This document shows, in pieces, positions 54,900-55,793 of a DNA stretch of 55,793 bases. Source of the DNA: a bacterium BMS3Bbin05 (GTDB taxonomy: Bacteria; Nitrospirota; Thermodesulfovibrionia; Thermodesulfovibrionales; BMS3Bbin05); contig BDTO01000016.1 in NCBI GenBank assembly GCA_002897855.1, positions 1 through 55,793 of the forward strand. The letters are read 5' to 3'. The position numbers and the translations under genes are program-made. The notes beneath the pieces are model-generated. The model was not told the DNA's origin. It saw nothing but the letters and a program-made list of their open reading frames with translations, and made no database searches. The stretch's first letter is position 1. Every line of letters starts with the position of its first letter.

Positions 54900-54954
54900 T
54901 CTGGTTTAAATGACTAACGGTTACGAAATAAACAGAACACTATCACAGGTCATC

Positions 54955-55158
54955 TTAAGACCGGGGAGAGCCCTCTGACTTAAAAGAATCTTCCGGGATG
55001 CTGTATTCCATCGAATTATTAACAGGGATAATATTCCTGTTAATAACTATAAATAATAGGTTTATCCATAATGCTTTGTCAAGGCAGGCAAAGGCGGACG
55101 TAACAAATAAGATTGCCGCCCAAAAAACTGTAAAAAACCCGGTCAGGTGTTGCTTCAT
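54955..55158 (-). CDS. small exported protein, unknown
   Basis: The ATG at 55158 is chosen for GGAGGT nine bases upstream; the frame is open to 55182. The 67-residue product has a signal peptide (about 1-24, ending SAFA, followed by Cys) and then a short hydrophobic and polar tail. There is no canonical lipobox. It lies upstream of iorA on the same strand, 55 bases before its start. I do not recognise a family, and coding status is moderately uncertain. Confidence 0.45.
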   Translation of the reverse strand: MKQHLTGFFTVFWAAILFVTSAFACLDKALWINLLFIVINRNIIPVNNSMEYSIPEDSFKSEGSPRS

Positions 55159-55317
55159 AACAGAAATACCTCCGTTTTTCATTTATTCAACATGAATGTT
55201 TATTTGGGATTCCACGTCTTCAAACCTGCGGCCCGAATTCTATGCAATTTCGCAGGAATCAGGCCAGCATGCCAATAAAATACATTATCCCGGAATAGAG
55301 CTGAGAAAACATTATTT

Positions 55318-55459
55318 AGTGTCTGTGTATAAACTGCTGTTTTTTATTTGCGTCATGTCCCGAAAGCGTTCGGGACATCCGGAACTTATTGAAAAGAATG
55401 GATTCCCCGACTAAGTCGGGAAATGACAGATAGAGAGACTTACTTTATACACAGGCTCT
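55318..55459 (-). repeat. 143-bp palindromic element R1, copy 5 (reverse orientation)
   Basis: The ends are AGTGTCTGTGTATAAA and TTTATACACAGGCTCT with two mismatches. Inner hairpins are TGTCCCGAA/TTCGGGACA and CCCGAC-TTA-GTCGGG. It is the same orientation as the 31671 copy. The region from 55159 to 55317 holds no accepted gene. Confidence 0.85.
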
Positions 55460-55676
55460 ATTTAACTCTGCGGGGCACGGACAAAACGCTCTTGATCCTG
55501 ATAGCCTTCCGTTTCCTGCCTATGAGAAACTGCCCGGGTAGCCAAAGACATACCCATTACCGATATTTAATTCACCAATCACCGGCCCCAGCCTTTACCG
55601 GCAGGCTTTTCTTGTGCTATTCTTTAAAATAGCTTATTTATTATTTAGGTTCTTTCTCATTTCAAGTGGGTAAACT

Positions 55677-55793
55677 GTCACCCTGAGAGTAAATTACTGT
55701 CACCCTGAGCCCTTCGGCTACCGTTATTCCAGGCCTGTCGCTTTTTTTGTCACCCTGAGCCCTTCGACTACAGTCATTCCAAACCTGCCGTTT
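55677..55793 (+). repeat. tandem repeat at the window edge
   Basis: Units start TGTCACCCTGAG at about 55677 (short, degenerate), 55699 and 55749; the last two share TGTCACCCTGAGCCCTTCG and TTCCA..CCTG and have a period of about 50 bases. The array runs off the window, so its length is unknown. The interval 55460-55676 shows no gene. Confidence 0.6.

Overview
The window is a stretch of ordinary bacterial chromosome with about 58 genes. It comes from a Gram-negative, probably anaerobic bacterium. The outer membrane is shown by an LptD-type protein. An anaerobic, amino-acid or aromatic-acid using life is suggested by indolepyruvate:ferredoxin oxidoreductase (iorAB), two phenylacetate-CoA ligases, a PflX-like radical SAM protein and a ferredoxin. 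The mix (trpBA-accD-folC-lptD, DUF1385-prfA, short EF-Ts, SWIB protein with a lysine tail, adenosine-specific kinase) recalls Nitrospirota/Thermodesulfovibrionia or Desulfobacterota relatives. That placement is an inference from gene content, not from a marker phylogeny. I saw no tRNA, rRNA, CRISPR array, prophage or transposase.

Layout. 1-513: non-coding, with a terminator of an off-window gene and palindromic repeats. 514-3078: DUF1385 membrane protein, prfA and an APS-kinase-like P-loop kinase. 3079-4960: repeat-rich spacer around a minus-strand SWIB protein with a histone-H1-like tail. 4961-9047: Cys-rich protein, ATP-cone/Mrr-like nuclease, secreted retropepsin-like protease, small Cys protein, adenosine-specific kinase, hisI and hisE. 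9391-17599: DUF2301 membrane protein, nucleotidyltransferase-like and TPM-domain proteins, then a tight operon lemA / UPF0158 / M20 amidohydrolase / GCS2 carboxylate-amine ligase / gamma-glutamyltransferase, then truA. 17604-20938 (minus): rpsB-tsf-pyrH-frr, a 50-residue ORF, then a lysine-tailed DksA-like protein. 21090-34512: housekeeping genes on both strands (RluA-family synthase, DHH phosphoesterase, hisD, TPR protein, SpoU methylase, M50 protease, trpS, CDF transporter, PflX-like protein, response regulator, bioA). 34517-40624 (minus): trpB-trpA-accD-folC-lptD with overlapping ends. 40750-43628: recN, a two-cluster ferredoxin and an amidohydrolase. 44471-54899 (minus): iorA-iorB, paaK, ACT-domain protein, livK-livH-livM-livG-livF and a second paaK.

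How parts work together. The last block is a coherent aryl-acid/branched-chain amino acid module. The ABC transporter imports the substrate, IorAB oxidises 2-oxo acids to acyl-CoA with ferredoxin, the two ligases make aryl-CoA, and the ACT protein probably senses amino acids. The 12962-16758 block pairs a ligase that could attach a gamma-glutamyl group with a cytoplasmic transferase-fold enzyme that could remove one, plus an amidohydrolase. It is the best candidate for an uncharacterised small pathway.

The most unusual non-coding signal is a set of palindromic elements. Five full copies (about 142-144 bp, both orientations) and one minimal end-only copy share an outer stem and two inner hairpins. 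Paired base changes between copies preserve the outer and inner stems. At least two unrelated-looking elements (108-240 and 3459-3541) have the same outer-stem-plus-two-hairpins plan. Three further repeat families are also dispersed here.
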